The notes below the pieces were generated by a model. That model saw nothing but the letters and a program-made list of their open reading frames with translations. It made no database searches and was not told the origin of the DNA. Position numbers and translations under genes: made by a program. Below, in pieces: positions 11,288 through 19,348 of a DNA stretch of 64,000 bases. Positions within the stretch are counted from its first letter, which is position 1; the number at the start of each line of letters is the position of its first letter. Source of the stretch: Thermoprotei archaeon (GTDB lineage Archaea; Thermoproteota; Thermoprotei; Gearchaeales; Gearchaeaceae); contig JAFMCU010000006.1 of the NCBI GenBank assembly GCA_017857595.1, positions 1 to 64,000 on the forward strand, given 5' to 3'.

Positions 11288-12881
11288 ACTCCTTACATAT
11301 TAGAATCATTTTTGCAATCAAGGATGCAAGTTGAATTTCTTCATTAGATCCTTCCATCAATCTATATTCATAATCTCCCAAAGTTTCTATTAGCCTTATC
11401 TTGCATTCTTCTGGCACATTTAATCTTCCAATTTCTCTATGCAAATAGTAAACAATATCTGAGCCAGGAATTCCATCAATATAAAGCATCTTAACAACAG
11501 ATTCTCTTGCTTCTGAAAATTTTCCTTTTACAACACTATCCAATATAGCTTTAATTTCCTTTGGTTTCACTGCACCAGCTACTTTATAAACAATCTCTTG
11601 ATTCACCTCTCCTAACAATGAACTACTTTGAAGAACATTTATCGCTTTTCTCATATCACCTCCACTTACTTCAAAAATGGCTTCTAAACCGTCTTTAGTA
11701 TACTTTACGTTTTCTTTGTTTGCAATTTCAATTAATCTATTAATTATATCATCTTTACTTAATGGACTAAATCTAAAAACAACTGTTCTAGACTGTATAG
11801 GCTCAATAATTTTGTTGCTATAATTACATGTTAGAATAAAACGTATATTTCTAGCATAAATTTCCATGATCCTCCTTAGAGCAGTTTGTGCATCATTGGT
11901 CATTGCATCACTTTCATCCAATATAACAATTTTAAAAGGAATCTCTCCTAAAGCTAATGTCTTTGCAAATCTCTCTTTTATCTTTTCTCTAATTGTATCA
12001 ATCCCTCTCTCATCGCTATTATGAAGTAGTATGGGTGAATTGCCTCCCCAAAAAACTTGGGAATCAGGAATACAAAAATCGTAGACATACCCATCGAAAT
12101 CATGTTCTTCTATTTTATCTATCCTGACCACAGAAATGTTTGATTTAATTAAATTTAAAATTCTTTTTTTAAGCAATACACCGCCGGAATCAGATAATAT
12201 TTCAAGCGCGACACGTTTATTAATTCTATCCTTTTCTTTTATACCAAACTCTTTTAAATAAGGTATCAATATGTTAGAAGGTATGTATTGATTATCCAAG
12301 GATTTTGAATCGTTATATGATATCAAAAAATCACCTTGTTTTAAAAGAGAAGCTTTAATAGGCACAATTTCGCCTAAACTATTTAAAATCATGACAGAAT
12401 GCGAACCTGTAATTGCTATAGAACCACCTTCATAAAATATTTTCAAGATTTTTCTTACACGGTGTCTTGAAATTTTCTTTATTCTTTTGAAAATAATTTT
12501 ATAATTTGAATTTAAACTTTGAGAAAACAAGTTTATAGGATATGCATATTTTGATTTATCATTTTTAAAAAATTCTTTGTCCAACTCGTTAAAATCTGTT
12601 TCAAAAACATAATCATCGTAAAACAATCTTACTTTTGTATCAGGATGTACCGACGCATTTAATTCTAGAACATTATTTCTCCACTCATTTTTATACAAAT
12701 CCATTACAAAAGCCAAAGCGGTCGCAGTTTTACCTACACCTGGTGGCCCTGTAAAAAGCATATGAGGGACATTCCTCTCTTGTATGAGTCTTTTTAAACT
12801 TTGAATTATTTCATTTTGATTTATAACATCATCTAATGTTTTTGGACGATATTTTTCTACCCATATTAATTCTTCGCTCAT
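11277..12881 (-). CDS. rfcS: Replication factor C small subunit, interrupted by an in-frame intein
   Basis: N-extein WVEKYRPKTLDDV...FTGPPGVGKT...VLELNA; C-extein SDERGIDTIREKI...ILDESDAMTNDAQTALRR. 212 extra residues lie between LNA and SDERGID. Confidence 0.95.
   Translation of the reverse strand: MSEELIWVEKYRPKTLDDVINQNEIIQSLKRLIQERNVPHMLFTGPPGVGKTATALAFVMDLYKNEWRNNVLELNASVHPDTKVRLFYDDYVFETDFNELDKEFFKNDKSKYAYPINLFSQSLNSNYKIIFKRIKKISRHRVRKILKIFYEGGSIAITGSHSVMILNSLGEIVPIKASLLKQGDFLISYNDSKSLDNQYIPSNILIPYLKEFGIKEKDRINKRVALEILSDSGGVLLKKRILNLIKSNISVVRIDKIEEHDFDGYVYDFCIPDSQVFWGGNSPILLHNSDERGIDTIREKIKERFAKTLALGEIPFKIVILDESDAMTNDAQTALRRIMEIYARNIRFILTCNYSNKIIEPIQSRTVVFRFSPLSKDDIINRLIEIANKENVKYTKDGLEAIFEVSGGDMRKAINVLQSSSLLGEVNQEIVYKVAGAVKPKEIKAILDSVVKGKFSEARESVVKMLYIDGIPGSDIVYYLHREIGRLNVPEECKIRLIETLGDYEYRLMEGSNEEIQLASLIAKMILICKEYVK
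12018..12653 (-). other. Mini-intein in rfcS (aa 77-288, 212 aa), Ser1 type, no recognisable homing endonuclease
   Basis: Block A SVHPDTKVRL; block B GGSIAITGSHSVMI (TxxH); block F VVRIDKIEEHDFDGYVYDFCIPDSQVFWGGNSP; block G ILLHN followed by +1 Ser. Excision restores ELNA-SDERGID. No pair of LAGLIDADG motifs seen. Confidence 0.92.
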
Positions 12882-12931
12882 TTTAAATTAGCTTATAATA
12901 AAATATTTTTATAACAATTAATGAATTTCTT

Positions 12932-13243
12932 TTAGATAAGGTTATTTTCGTTCATAACCTTTAACTTTTCTATTTCTTCGGATTTATCAATCAATTTAGT
13001 TATTAAATTAAATATATCAGAGCTCTCATTTGCTACTATTATTCGTATCTTACCAAATTTTTTTTCTTTAACAATATTGTACTTTTTAAGAAATTCAACA
13101 TATTTTACAACAGAAGAGAAGAAGCTATCAGATATTTTTGCAAGTGCACTTATGTTTATCTGTCTTTCGCTCACAATAACTTTTAAAGTTCTAATCTTCC
13201 ATCTTGCGCCCAACAGTTCTTCTATAAAACTTTTTCTTTCCAT
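12932..13243 (-). CDS. Small winged-helix-like DNA-binding protein (103 aa)
   Basis: ISALAKISDSFFSSVVKYVEFLKKYNIVKEKKFGKIRIIVAN reads as an HTH plus wing; abuts cdc6. Confidence 0.5.
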   Translation of the reverse strand: MERKSFIEELLGARWKIRTLKVIVSERQINISALAKISDSFFSSVVKYVEFLKKYNIVKEKKFGKIRIIVANESSDIFNLITKLIDKSEEIEKLKVMNENNLI

Positions 13244-14424
13244 TATAGATCCAGATTCTTTTCAATTATTTCTGAAGGTATATCTAAAGATATAAAACTT
13301 CTTCTTCCTCTGCCTATACTTTTTACCTGTACATTTATTAAGCCTTTATTTTTCAAATTTCTTACATATGTCCAAAATTGAGTATATCTACGAGGACTTT
13401 CTCCGTACTCTTCGCATATTAAATTATAATTTTCTTTTACACGATTTATCGGTATGCTTGATTCTTCAGAATTTTTAAATGACCTTGCAATTGCTTTAAG
13501 AATTATTTTTTCATGCCTATCTAAAGATTGTATTATCTCTTGATTAAAGCCAGGATACATCTCGCTAAAAGCTAGCTTAACATGTTCCAATGTTACTTTA
13601 TTCAACATCTTCATTTCTGCAATCTTTACTGAACGCCAAAGAATTTCGAGCGCAAATCTTGCATCCCCGTTTCCTTGTCTATCATAACCTACCCTGTTTG
13701 AAATTTCCATGATTATATTATCATTCACTACATCAGATTGTAAGGCTTCATCAGCTCTTTCTTTAAGTATAGTATAAAGCTCTTTAGATGTGTAGGGATT
13801 GAATTTAATCATGTTTTTCTGCAACGTACTAAGAATACTTTCATTCAATCTATAAAGCAATGATATATCTCTTAAAACTAGTACAAAACTTATCCGGCTT
13901 TTTCCTTTTGAAATCTCTGGAAATCTTGTTAAATCATATAAAGTGTCTGCTTCAGAACGAATTAAATAATCTGCTTCATCTAAAGTTAGCAATATTCTAA
14001 GATTTTCTTCTTCCAAATAATCTATAAGCCAGTCTAGTAATTGTTGAGGAGAAAAACCTCGCTTTGGTATGTTGGGTATAAGGGATTCAATTATTTTTCT
14101 TACAACCATGAATTTTGTTCTTTCTATTTGACAGTTTACATGAATATACTGAAGATTAATCCCTCTCTTGCTTGCCTCATCTGCGATCAACTTTCCAAAG
14201 AACTTCACAACAGCAGTTTTTCCAGTTCCAACAGGCCCGTAGCAAATTACACGATAAAATGGAAAATCATTATAATTTAATAGTCCATTAAAATATGAAG
14301 CAAGAAGATTTAGTTGCTCTTCTCTATGAGGAAGATGAGAAGGAACGTATTCCGGAAATAATTTAGATTCATCTTTAAATAAGCTAGGAAAATTGAACAA
14401 GCGTGAAATATTATTTTCAGTCAT
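13243..14424 (-). CDS. Orc1/Cdc6 replication initiator ATPase
   Basis: HREEQLNLLASYFNGLL, CYGPVGTGKTAVVKFFGK, LLTLDEADYL, C-terminal winged helix. Confidence 0.93.
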   Translation of the reverse strand: MTENNISRLFNFPSLFKDESKLFPEYVPSHLPHREEQLNLLASYFNGLLNYNDFPFYRVICYGPVGTGKTAVVKFFGKLIADEASKRGINLQYIHVNCQIERTKFMVVRKIIESLIPNIPKRGFSPQQLLDWLIDYLEEENLRILLTLDEADYLIRSEADTLYDLTRFPEISKGKSRISFVLVLRDISLLYRLNESILSTLQKNMIKFNPYTSKELYTILKERADEALQSDVVNDNIIMEISNRVGYDRQGNGDARFALEILWRSVKIAEMKMLNKVTLEHVKLAFSEMYPGFNQEIIQSLDRHEKIILKAIARSFKNSEESSIPINRVKENYNLICEEYGESPRRYTQFWTYVRNLKNKGLINVQVKSIGRGRRSFISLDIPSEIIEKNLDL

Positions 14425-14449
14425 CTAATATAAAATATTTTATAATAAT

Positions 14450-14947
14450 TTATATTTTTCTTCTTGATAAAAAAATTAAATATGATTTCGAATTAAGGAA
14501 TGAAATAAAAAAGCGATCATAGATTGGTTGTATGATTATTATATAGTCCGGATTCTTCAAATTTATCTTAATTCCATATGAATTAAGAATTGCACCTACT
14601 TCTTTTTCTATAAAAGTTCCACTTATTCCAAATCTCGATGTGCATCTCACCGCAAAACTTTTATTTCTTAAATTTTGAATGTTTTCTGAAATCCAGTTTT
14701 TTATTGCTTCTTTGTAATCCTTTGTTTCAATATCTATAGGTATAACCTTTATGAAATAGGTTTTATTTACATTCTTTAATATAGATGCAAGATCTTCCTT
14801 TGTTACATTCGATTCTATTAATGATAAACCTGGCTTTATAGCTTTAATTAAGATTTTTGCATTTTCGTCTTTTTGGAAAATTAAACTTAGAACCTCCTCT
14901 ACAGCTCTATCTTCCTTATTCTGCGGTGAAGTGATAATTATTTTCAA
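14450..14947 (-). CDS. THUMP-domain RNA-binding protein
   Basis: KIIITSPQNKEDRAVEEVLSLI...SFAVRCTSRFGISGTFIEKEVGAIL...KINLKNPDYIIIIQPI. Confidence 0.75.
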   Translation of the reverse strand: MKIIITSPQNKEDRAVEEVLSLIFQKDENAKILIKAIKPGLSLIESNVTKEDLASILKNVNKTYFIKVIPIDIETKDYKEAIKNWISENIQNLRNKSFAVRCTSRFGISGTFIEKEVGAILNSYGIKINLKNPDYIIIIQPIYDRFFISFLNSKSYLIFLSRRKI

Positions 14948-14982
14948 CTTAATATTTCAAATTTAAAGATTTATTTTAAGTA

Positions 14983-15159
14983 TTGCTAGAAATATTTGTG
15001 GAACATTTAATTCAATGTAGATGTGGCAATCTGCTTAACTTCGATGATGAAGAAGGTGAAAAGATTGTTTTTTGTAAAGATTGCTATATGAATTATGTCA
15101 TTGAGCTTAAAAATGGGGAATTTAAAATAAAAAAATTTTACTATTTCCCTGACGATTGA
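14983..15159 (+). CDS. Small zinc-ribbon-like protein (58 aa from TTG 14983, or 53 aa from GTG 14998); absent from ORF track
   Basis: Manual translation (M)LEIFVEHLIQCRCGNLLNFDDEEGEKIVFCKDCYMNYVIELKNGEFKIKKFYYFPDD*; CxC and CxxC pairs; stop ends 1 nt before the end of the convergent neighbour. Confidence 0.6.
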   Translation: MLEIFVEHLIQCRCGNLLNFDDEEGEKIVFCKDCYMNYVIELKNGEFKIKKFYYFPDD

Positions 15160-17622
15160 TCAACTTAAGCTCTTTTCTATCTCAGCTAGCTTAGCTTTTA
15201 GCTCTAAATTCTCTTTTTTTAGCTTTTCGATTTCATCATGTAAAACTTTTATTTCCGCTTTATTCTTTAGCTGCTCATTTATTCTATATATCGCTTCCTT
15301 TGCTGCTCTTATTACTCTATTATCCAAATCTCTTTCCAATATTTTTTTCAAAGGAGCTAAACATCTTTCCTCTCCTAATTGTTCCAATGCCTTTATAGCT
15401 GTTATTCTAACTTTGTAAAAATCGTCTTCAAGAAATTGCAAATAATCTTCAAATAAACTTGGATTATCTTTTAAATATTTACCCAAAGCTTCGACGGCCG
15501 CCACTCTTGAGTTATTATGGTAATCTTTTTTAGTGTATGTTTTTAAAACTTCTATTGCTTTAGATAATCTTATCTCTCCTAGAGCTCTTAGAGCCCCAGC
15601 CCTTACTGTATCTGCATGAGATTCTATAGAAAGAGATTGAATGATAAAATCGAAAAGATCTTCCCTTTTTTGCTTTCCTAAGCTTATTAAAGCTTGTTCT
15701 TTCTCTCCATAGCCTTGACCATTTTTTACAACATTCTTAAGCCTTTCAATAACTTGATCTTCCTTAAATTCCCCTAAAGCTTTAGCAACTTCTTTTGTAA
15801 CTTTAGGATCTTTATCTTCCAATCCTTTCAACAAAGCTTGTAAGCTTTCTTTATTTTTTATTGTAGAAAGAGATTTAGCAGCTTCAGCTCTTACTCCCCA
15901 AAATTCCTCATAGAGTAGAGCATTGGAAAGTCCTTCAACTATTTTTTCTTCAACTTTTTCTTTCAAAGACCTTATAGCTCTAATTTTGCTAATTACAGTC
16001 TTGCCATTTTTTAAAATTTGTAATAAATTATTATAATCATCTTCTCTAACAATATTAGCTATCAAAAGCCAACCATATGGGTCAACGTCAACGTATTCAG
16101 GTTTATCTTCTAGTGAATAGACAAAAACTTCTTTTCTATCTTTAATCGTAACTCTTTCCAGAATTTCCTTGTCTTTTAGTTTAATTAACAAATCTAAATT
16201 TAATTCATATAACTTTTCAGACTCTTGAGATAAGTAAATTTTTAATTTCTTATTCTCAAAAGACCAATTGAATTTAATTAAAGGATGGCCTGGCTGATAG
16301 AGAAATTGATCGAAAAATTTTTCAAAGGTTAATCCTGTAGTTTCTTCTATTACTTGCCTGAAATCTTCCGTTGTTGCAACATTAAATTTATACTTATTAA
16401 CGTATCTTCTCATAACATTCCAGAAATTTTCTTCACCTAACTCATATCTCAACAAATGTAAAACTAATGAACCTTTTTCATAGGTATGCCTATCAAAGAG
16501 TTCTGTAGGTGTAGCATAAACTTTCGTAACTATTGCCCTTTTATAATTCTTTGATTCTTCAAAATAAGAATCAGATTTTTGTAACATGTCATAAATGAAT
16601 TCATTCCAACCCCTTGAATGTTCTTTATACAATGCTTGGAAATAGGTAGCAAATCCTTCATTTAACCATATATGAGACCATTCTTTACAAGTGATAATAT
16701 CGCCAAACCAAGTATGAGCTATTTCGTGTGCCAGCAATCTTTCAGCACCCGTTTCCATTCTCGCTATTTTGTCATATATGCTATCCTCTGTTAATGTTGT
16801 GGCAGTTACATTTTCCATACCTCCATATATAAAATTCTTAACCGGAACATTCGTATATTTTTCAAATGGATATCTAAACTCAAGAGCTTTCGAAAAAAAT
16901 TCTAATATGTCTTTAGTTTCTTTGTAGCTTTCTTTTGTATCTTCTTCTTTACCTTTAGGACCATAATGTATAATTTTAACTCCATCCCAGTCTTCAACAA
17001 TTTCCTCGTATTGACCTATAACCAATGTTAAAAGATAAGGTGCGAATGGCTTGTCCATAATCCAGTGATATATTGTCGAATTTTCTTCCTCTACAATTTC
17101 TGCTAAATATCCATTTGAAATTGCTTTATAACCTTTAGGTACATAAACAATAACTTCAGAAGTTATCTTTTCTTCAGGAGAATCAATACATGGATACCAA
17201 TATCTTGAATCTTCATCCTCTCCTTGAGACCAAATTTGCAATAATTTCTTAGAATTATCCTTATTTGATTTTATAAAATATAGACCTTTCTTAGGATTTA
17301 TCTCGTATTCAATAAAAATTTTGAGCTTTTCAGATTCTTTTAAGTTACCGTTTCTTAATTTCAATCTCAATTTTTTTCCATCATAATCATAGCTAAATTC
17401 TTCAAAACTTTCTATCTCAATTCTTTTTATGTTAAAGGAAACAGCGTCGAGCTTTATTTCATTTACCCCATCAACCAACGCTCTTAAAGTAAGCTCTGCA
17501 TTTCCATTAATGACTCCATTTTCAAAATTAGGTTTTAAAATAAGTTTAACTTTTTCCAAATCGATTTTTCTTTCTTCTCTGTAATGCTTAAAAGAGCCTT
17601 CCAGCTCAAATGGAATCTCCAT
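15160..17622 (-). CDS. M1-family aminopeptidase (tricorn-interacting factor-like) with C-terminal HEAT repeats and coiled coil
   Basis: YGGMENVTATTL, HEIAHTWFGDI...NEGFATYF (HExxH-18-E); C-terminal HEAT-like repeats (EALLKGLEDKDPKVTKEVAKALGEF etc.) and KLKKENLELKAKLAEIEKSL. Confidence 0.92.
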   Translation of the reverse strand: MEIPFELEGSFKHYREERKIDLEKVKLILKPNFENGVINGNAELTLRALVDGVNEIKLDAVSFNIKRIEIESFEEFSYDYDGKKLRLKLRNGNLKESEKLKIFIEYEINPKKGLYFIKSNKDNSKKLLQIWSQGEDEDSRYWYPCIDSPEEKITSEVIVYVPKGYKAISNGYLAEIVEEENSTIYHWIMDKPFAPYLLTLVIGQYEEIVEDWDGVKIIHYGPKGKEEDTKESYKETKDILEFFSKALEFRYPFEKYTNVPVKNFIYGGMENVTATTLTEDSIYDKIARMETGAERLLAHEIAHTWFGDIITCKEWSHIWLNEGFATYFQALYKEHSRGWNEFIYDMLQKSDSYFEESKNYKRAIVTKVYATPTELFDRHTYEKGSLVLHLLRYELGEENFWNVMRRYVNKYKFNVATTEDFRQVIEETTGLTFEKFFDQFLYQPGHPLIKFNWSFENKKLKIYLSQESEKLYELNLDLLIKLKDKEILERVTIKDRKEVFVYSLEDKPEYVDVDPYGWLLIANIVREDDYNNLLQILKNGKTVISKIRAIRSLKEKVEEKIVEGLSNALLYEEFWGVRAEAAKSLSTIKNKESLQALLKGLEDKDPKVTKEVAKALGEFKEDQVIERLKNVVKNGQGYGEKEQALISLGKQKREDLFDFIIQSLSIESHADTVRAGALRALGEIRLSKAIEVLKTYTKKDYHNNSRVAAVEALGKYLKDNPSLFEDYLQFLEDDFYKVRITAIKALEQLGEERCLAPLKKILERDLDNRVIRAAKEAIYRINEQLKNKAEIKVLHDEIEKLKKENLELKAKLAEIEKSLS

Positions 17623-17659
17623 ATTTGTATAGAATAGCTGAATTTACTTTTATAATTTA

Positions 17660-17720
17660 AAATCAGAACTCAAGATCCTAATCATCCTTTTTGTCATCGG
17701 GGTCTTTTCATCATCAAAAT
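17660..17720 (-). ncRNA. C/D-box guide sRNA candidate
   Basis: Minus strand: C box ATGATGA (17714-17708), C'-like ATGATTA, 12-nt guide GGATCTTGAGTT (17678-17667), D box CTGA (17666-17663). Located just 3' of the Lsm gene. Confidence 0.65.
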
Positions 17721-17724
17721 ATGA

Positions 17725-18090
17725 TTATCTTAAAGACTTTTTAACTATTTTTTCCGCTAACTGAACAGGTATGTCTAATATTCTAGCAATTTCTTCATAT
17801 GTCAACGTTGGGTCTATTCTTAGAAGTGCTTCTACTTTCTTATCTAATTGCTCTTCCTCTGTACCTCTATCGAAAAAGTTTATTTGTGCAACAGCTGAAC
17901 CACTGATGTAAACACTCGGAATCTTTTTATTCTTCTCATGAGCATTTTCAAGCATGATACTTCCATCTTCTGGATTAAATGAAACAAGCTTACCGAATAA
18001 AATTCTATCATCAATAGTTCTTACTTCAACAAAGCTTCCAATTTTTTCTTTAATTTTTTTGTAAAGAGATGACCCTTCGATTTTTTTCAC
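17725..18090 (-). CDS. Sm/Lsm-like RNA-binding protein with C-terminal helical domain
   Basis: LYKKIKEKIGSFVEVRTIDDRILFGKLVSFNPEDGSIMLENA (Sm1-like), YISGSAVAQINFF (Sm2-like). Confidence 0.75.
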   Translation of the reverse strand: MKKIEGSSLYKKIKEKIGSFVEVRTIDDRILFGKLVSFNPEDGSIMLENAHEKNKKIPSVYISGSAVAQINFFDRGTEEEQLDKKVEALLRIDPTLTYEEIARILDIPVQLAEKIVKKSLR

Positions 18091-18150
18091 CTTTATTGAA
18101 AATCCTTTAAGGCAATATAAATCTTTTAATTCAAAATTAAAAAAATTGAT

Positions 18151-18222
18151 GCGACCGCCGGGATTTGAACCCGGGTCCTCGGCTCGGAAAGCCGACGTCC
18201 TTCCTAGCTAGACTACGGTCGC
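18151..18222 (-). tRNA. tRNA-Gly (anticodon UCC)
   Basis: Cloverleaf GCGACCG TA GTCTAGCTAGGAAGGAC G TCGGC TTTCCGA GCCGA ... CCGGG TTCAAAT CCCGG CGGTCGC. Confidence 0.92.
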
Positions 18223-18260
18223 TCTACTAATTATACATCTTTAAAATGATTATAAAATTA

Positions 18261-18386
18261 TCCCCCGAGTGGGATTTGAACCCACGATCTTCCGGTATCC
18301 GCTGATACAAGCTCATCATTGGTTAAACCACTTCGCTTGTACGAATACCTACAGCCGGATGCGTTACCAGGCTACGCTACCGGGGG
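18261..18386 (-). tRNA. tRNA-Tyr (anticodon GUA) with ~52-nt intron at 37/38 (intron 18297..18348)
   Basis: CCCCCGG TA GCGTAGCCTGGTAACGC A TCCGG CTGTAG-[intron]-A CCGGA AGATC GTGGG TTCAAAT CCCAC TCGGGGG; intron contains TACAAGC/GCTTGTA stem; 3-nt bulges AG^G and AT^A flank a CUGU/GCGG wobble helix. Confidence 0.88.
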
Positions 18387-18466
18387 GTTCTAAGTTATAA
18401 ATTAAATAATCATAATTTAAAATTTTACAAAGAGCTAAACCTATCATAATTCGAAATATGACAAAG

Positions 18467-18551
18467 TGCTCCGGGCCGGACTTGAACCAGCGACCTCCCG
18501 GTCTCTAAAAAACTTCTTCAGCCGGGCGCTCTCCCACTGAGCTACCGGAGC
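18467..18551 (-). tRNA. tRNA-Phe (anticodon GAA) with 13-nt intron at 37/38
   Basis: GCTCCGG TA GCTCAGTGGGAGAGC G CCCGG CTGAAG-[AAGTTTTTTAGAG]-A CCGGG AGGTC GCTGG TTCAAGT CCGGC CCGGAGC; central helix CUGA/UUAG, bulges AG^A and AG^A. Confidence 0.9.
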
Positions 18552-18591
18552 ACACTATAATATTATTTGAATTTAAAATAAATTGTTTTCT

Positions 18592-19317
18592 TTAAAATTG
18601 AACTTTATTATACCATACAGCATATGCATCATGAGCATGTATAGATTCAAAGGCTCGAGCCTCAATTTTCAAAGCGTTGGGAAATTGCTCAATACAGCTC
18701 CTTACAACATCTTCAACAAACCTTGTATTTTCCTGAGAATCCAATATTAACTTAGCTTCATCTATCCTCTTTAAGTATTCTGAAGGAACAGCTGAAAAGC
18801 ATGAATCCATTTTCTTTGCAATATCATCGAAATCTAAAATTTCTTTAGATTTGATCTTTACCTTTAATTTAGCTCTTTGCATATGTCCTATACCTGTAAC
18901 TTCTTTGCTGCAAGGACATGCAGTTATTCCAATTTTTTCAAATTCATATAAATAAGAATTATCTTCATTTAGTTGAATTTTTATTCTCATAAACTGATCA
19001 GAATAATTTACAGGATAATCAAACTTTGCTATAACCTTACATTTACCTAAAGTTTTATTTACAGATTCAGAGATCATCTTAAGTACTTTTTCGATTAAAT
19101 CATTCTCTTTCCTAGCTTCATTTATAGCTTTTACAAGCCTACTCATATGAACGCCTCTTTTTATTGTTGGAACAATTACGGTTAACTTTACAGGAAGATT
19201 ATAACCTCTTATTCCTATAAGCGTGGATAAATTAGTTAAGCCTGCATAAATTTGTATGTTTGTTTCTTCTTCATGAACATCCTTGACCTTTGACAAATCG
19301 ATCTTAGGTTCTTGCAT
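18592..19317 (-). CDS. mptA: GTP cyclohydrolase MptA / FolE2 family
   Basis: IGIRGYNLPVKLTV, GITACPCSKEVTGIGHMQRA, SIHAHDAYA. Confidence 0.9.
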   Translation of the reverse strand: MQEPKIDLSKVKDVHEEETNIQIYAGLTNLSTLIGIRGYNLPVKLTVIVPTIKRGVHMSRLVKAINEARKENDLIEKVLKMISESVNKTLGKCKVIAKFDYPVNYSDQFMRIKIQLNEDNSYLYEFEKIGITACPCSKEVTGIGHMQRAKLKVKIKSKEILDFDDIAKKMDSCFSAVPSEYLKRIDEAKLILDSQENTRFVEDVVRSCIEQFPNALKIEARAFESIHAHDAYAVWYNKVQF

Positions 19318-19348
19318 AACCTTTATTTATACACTCTTCATAACATAT

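Noticed and set aside
14425-15000. Possible replication origin next to cdc6
   Set aside because: I looked for repeated ORB-like elements and dyads in the short AT-rich gaps and found none convincing; needs GC-skew and marker-frequency analysis.
15041-15075. C-box-like GATGATGA in the small zinc-ribbon region
   Set aside because: No CTGA D box within guide distance and the stretch is explained by coding sequence (FDDEEG).
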